Source: CAZIGM01 sp964538675 (GTDB taxonomy: Bacteria; Bacillota; Bacilli; Tepidibacillales; Tepidibacillaceae). Taken from it: a stretch of DNA of 25,053 bases. Below the pieces are notes generated by a model that was given only the letters and a program-made list of their open reading frames with translations, was not told the origin of the DNA and ran no database searches. The position numbers and the translations under genes are program-made. The DNA lies in assembly GCA_964538675.1 (NCBI GenBank), contig CAZIGM010000028.1, positions 1 through 25,053 on the forward strand, read 5' to 3'. This document shows, piece by piece, positions 22,861 through 25,053 of this stretch. Every line of letters starts with the position of its first letter. Within the stretch, counting starts at the first letter, position 1.

Positions 22861-23697
22861 TTAAGGTAAAAATGTGAATAGTTCATGTTTATCAGTTGGT
22901 ATATAAGTTACAGCCTGACTACCCATCTGCTCCCAAGATTTTTTAAAATTATCTATAGGTACTTTAATATTTTTTACATTAATTAAAGGATCATTAAAAT
23001 ATATATAATTCTCATCATAGCCAGTTAATAAAACTGAGTGTTCTAAATAAGTAATTTGGATTGGACCAGTTGATGTATACCAAACCTGAAAATTATCTGG
23101 ACTTAACTCTTTAAATTTTGTATTTGTAATTACCCAAACAGGAGTATCATTACTAATAAAATATAAGATGTCATCAAATACTCTTCCTGTAAGATCAATA
23201 GCCTGATTAGGAAGGTATTCATTTAATAAATTATATATAGGTTTATGATACACACCGAGTCCGGGTTCGTTTAAAGAATACATATTCCCAACAAAACCAG
23301 AATCCGGGTTTCCATAATATATCCTACCATAAGCAGTAGTATAATACGAATTATCCTTTTCAATCTCTTCAGCTAAGGTAAGCTTATCTACTTGTACACC
23401 AGCATACTGTAAAAGCATTGTTAAACTAGTAACCTCACAGCCTCTGGGTAATTCAGGGTATTGTAATATCAATGGGGCATCAATCAAATTAGAATCTTTT
23501 ATTGTATATGTGTGATTATTTAAGTAATCATAAACTTGAATATTTTCTTCACCAGTGTTTGGCTTAGATATATTAATAAAAGGCATTAAGTCATTAATAA
23601 AATATATTAATAAGATTATAGAAATAAGTGTAAGCATGATAAACATACTAGTAAAAACTGTCAACAACCTTTTTTTAAAAAAAATTGAACACTTCAA
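22861..23697 (-). CDS. Membrane-anchored C39-family (papain-like) cysteine peptidase domain protein
   Basis: 278 residues from the chosen TTG. A basic start (FFKKR) and one hydrophobic helix (about 11-35) form a signal anchor, so the rest is outside the cell. The outer domain is peptidase C39-like type 2: LPRGCEVTSLTMLLQYAGV with the nucleophile Cys87, LEHSVLLTGYD with His220 and FNDPL with Asp236, all in the expected order. Known relatives are extracellular cysteine peptidases or amidases of Firmicutes whose substrates are mostly unknown. There is no ABC exporter or bacteriocin gene nearby, so a leader-peptide-cleaving role is unlikely. The reading frame extends to TTG 23775, but that part lies within and ahead of a strong promoter (23751-23779). 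GGAGAGG at 23715-23709 is 11 bases before TTG 23697. Confidence 0.8.
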   Translation of the reverse strand: MKCSIFFKKRLLTVFTSMFIMLTLISIILLIYFINDLMPFINISKPNTGEENIQVYDYLNNHTYTIKDSNLIDAPLILQYPELPRGCEVTSLTMLLQYAGVQVDKLTLAEEIEKDNSYYTTAYGRIYYGNPDSGFVGNMYSLNEPGLGVYHKPIYNLLNEYLPNQAIDLTGRVFDDILYFISNDTPVWVITNTKFKELSPDNFQVWYTSTGPIQITYLEHSVLLTGYDENYIYFNDPLINVKNIKVPIDNFKKSWEQMGSQAVTYIPTDKHELFTFLP

Positions 23698-23750
23698 TAT
23701 TGATTCAACCTCTCCACAATAGTGCGAATTTAGTGTAAATTTTAAGTAGA

Positions 23751-23779
23751 AGTATACCATCAACTTAGAACTCAATCAA
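23751..23779 (-). promoter_or_regulatory. Promoter for the C39 peptidase gene
   Basis: On the minus strand TTGATT (23779-23774) and TATACT (23756-23751) are 17 nt apart, with TGG before the -10 box forming an extended -10. Transcription would start near 23744, after the longest possible start codon, which is why a later start is chosen for the gene. Confidence 0.65.
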
Positions 23780-23803
23780 TAACAGCATATATTAATAATA
23801 ACA

Positions 23804-23812
23804 TGTTATAAT
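23804..23812 (+). promoter_or_regulatory. Extended -10 promoter element for the potassium channel gene
   Basis: TGTTATAAT at 23804-23812 is a consensus extended -10 (TGnTATAAT). The -35 region is weak. It lies about 88 nt before the channel ATG and fires away from the C39 gene. Confidence 0.5.
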
Positions 23813-23899
23813 GAAAAAAATAAAATCAATATAAGACTCATACTAGTTAAGAATTAAAATTGGATAAAATAAAGGTTAGATAGTTTGTTGGGGGATTTT

Positions 23900-24895
23900 A
23901 TGAAATTTAGACGAAAAATAGTAATTGGCTTAGGTTTAATGTCATTGATAATATTAATTGGGACTTTTGGGTTCAAATTTTTTGAAGAAATAAGTTTTTT
24001 TGATGCTTTATGGATGACAGTAATATCTGTTCTAACAGTTGGGTATGGAGATATTTTTCCTAAAACAATAGAAGGTAAATATTTTGCTTTAATAATAATA
24101 CCATTAGGTGTTGGCGTTGTTGGATATGTATTAGGTGCAGTTGCTGCAAGCTTTATTGAAGGGGCATTTAATAAAGATATTGAGGGGAAAAGGATGGATA
24201 GGAAAATAAAAAGATTAAATAATCATATAATAATTTGTGGGTTCGGTCGAGTTGGGCAACAAGTAGCTATTGAGTTAGAACGAGAAAAAATTTCATATCT
24301 AGTTATCGATAAAGATATTGAAAGGATAGAAAAGTTCTCAGATGAGGTTAATTATTACATAGAAGGAGATGCTACAGAGGACGAAGTGTTACTAAAAGCT
24401 AATCTAAAGGATGCAAGCGGAATAGTTGCTGCCTTGCCTGATGATGCAAATAATCTGCTATTAACTTTGACAGCAAAAAGCATAAACCCAAGTATTAAAA
24501 TAGTTACTAGGGTTGAGAAATTGGAGTCCGAGGATAAACTTAAGCGTACTGGTGCAGACGTAGTGATAAATCCTTCAAGTATTAGTGGTAAACGAATGGC
24601 ACTATCAATAATAAGAGCAGTAAATATTGATTATGCTGATACTATTATAGAGACAATAGAAAAAGAATTTCGCGTTGACGAAATATTAATTGAGGATACG
24701 TCCTTTTTAATAGGAAATAAATTAGAAGATTATAAAATAAAGGAGAAATATGGGGTTGTAATTATAGCTATTAAAAGAGATAACAACATTATTAGCATAA
24801 GTCAAGATAGTGAGATAATACAAGCAAATGATATGCTTGTGGTTGTGGGTAAACAAAGTGAATTAGATAAATTTGAAAAAGAGATAAACAGGTAA
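23900..24895 (+). CDS. Two-TM potassium channel with RCK (TrkA-N/TrkA-C) domains
   Basis: 331 residues from ATG 23900 (GGGGGA just upstream; TTG 23885 is less likely). Helix one is IVIGLGLMSLIILIGTFGF, the pore loop carries the selectivity filter TVGYGD (46-51), and helix two is YFALIIIPLGVGVVGYVLGAVAASF. A cytoplasmic RCK/TrkA-N domain follows, with the Rossmann motif IICGFGRVG (G115-x-G-x-x-G120), the acidic VIDKD after strand two and EGDATEDEVL. A TrkA-C domain ends the protein (DTSFLIGNKLEDYKIKEKYGVVIIAIKR...NDMLVVVGKQSEL). The layout is that of MthK-type ligand-gated K+ channels, where the RCK ring opens the pore on binding calcium or nucleotides. It would act in the cell membrane in potassium or osmotic balance. 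The ligand cannot be read here. Confidence 0.93.
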   Translation: MKFRRKIVIGLGLMSLIILIGTFGFKFFEEISFFDALWMTVISVLTVGYGDIFPKTIEGKYFALIIIPLGVGVVGYVLGAVAASFIEGAFNKDIEGKRMDRKIKRLNNHIIICGFGRVGQQVAIELEREKISYLVIDKDIERIEKFSDEVNYYIEGDATEDEVLLKANLKDASGIVAALPDDANNLLLTLTAKSINPSIKIVTRVEKLESEDKLKRTGADVVINPSSISGKRMALSIIRAVNIDYADTIIETIEKEFRVDEILIEDTSFLIGNKLEDYKIKEKYGVVIIAIKRDNNIISISQDSEIIQANDMLVVVGKQSELDKFEKEINR

Positions 24896-24916
24896 AAGGT
24901 AGATAAATTAGCATTT

Positions 24917-25053
24917 TACCCAGATATGATAAGACCCCCACTAATGCAGGTGGAGTTAAAGAAAACTTGATTTACGCAAGTTTAAACGTAGCGTAAGCCT
25001 TAGTTGCCCTTATACCTTTAGGTGAAAAACTCCATCTGAATAAAGTTCGGCTT
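24917..25053. repeat. Interspersed mosaic palindromic repeat, copy A (modules 3 and 1), reaching the window edge
   Basis: Module 3 is TTACCCAGATATGATAAGAC at 24916-24935, followed by CCCCCACT. Module 1 follows directly: GCAGGTGGAGTT (24946-24957) and AACTCCATCTGAAT (25028-25041) enclose about 70 nt. Read in reverse this stretch matches copy C (6124-6222) almost base for base, differing at about eight positions and by a short insertion. Module 2 is absent. The terminal AAAGTTCGGCTT equals the right edge of copy B. Confidence 0.85.

Noticed and set aside
22861..23697. Bacteriocin-processing C39 transporter peptidase
   Set aside because: There is no ABC exporter domain, no peptide precursor with a double-glycine leader and no immunity gene nearby; the protein is a stand-alone anchored C39-type 2 domain.

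Overview
The window is strongly A+T-rich, uses AAGGAG-type ribosome binding sites and A/T-ending codons, and carries families typical of anaerobic low-GC Firmicutes: a YgbA-type cysteine protein, FmdE, an AIM24-family protein, a CBS/DRTGG pyrophosphatase and an M29 aminopeptidase. I infer a member of the Clostridia. No species can be named from the sequence alone. There are no rRNA or tRNA genes, CRISPR arrays or transposases.

Layout. 1-621: the end of one YdcZ-family membrane protein and a second complete one. 815-1153: a YgbA-family protein with its own good promoter. 1233-3432: a two-gene methionine module, metY-like and metA-like; the MetA active site is the acetyl-CoA type, so the two enzymes use the same intermediate. 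3537-4592: a divergent kinase-fold protein and a small zinc ribbon protein, closed by a strong bidirectional terminator. 4661-6096: two unrecognised membrane or exported proteins. 6281-8235: AIM24 and RluA, divergent around a 14-bp palindrome. 8481-10103: a protein joining a degenerate lipid-kinase-like domain to a permuted papain-like hydrolase domain. 10392-14135: an M29-type aminopeptidase and a family II pyrophosphatase with regulatory CBS/DRTGG domains.

14136-14720 has no gene. It holds an array of about seven degenerate hairpin units spaced about 42 nt apart, the most unusual object here. Stem sequences differ between units while pairing is kept, and mismatches in the stems repeatedly read as G-U wobbles on the minus strand, which suggests a minus-strand structured RNA.

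14721-20412 (minus) is one operon: fmdE, a lipoprotein solute-binding protein, two permeases, and a single polypeptide carrying both ATPase domains. It is an Opp/Dpp/Nik-type importer; fmdE at its head makes a metal or metal-complex substrate worth testing. 20828-23697 (minus) carries asparagine synthetase and a membrane-anchored C39-type cysteine peptidase. 23900-24895 (plus) is a two-TM potassium channel with RCK domains.

A mosaic family of palindromic interspersed repeats occurs in four intergenic places (about 6.1, 10.1, 20.7 and 24.9 kb), built from three modules in different combinations and orientations. Several starts were moved from the longest reading frame on the basis of ribosome binding sites, promoter position or conserved N-termini.
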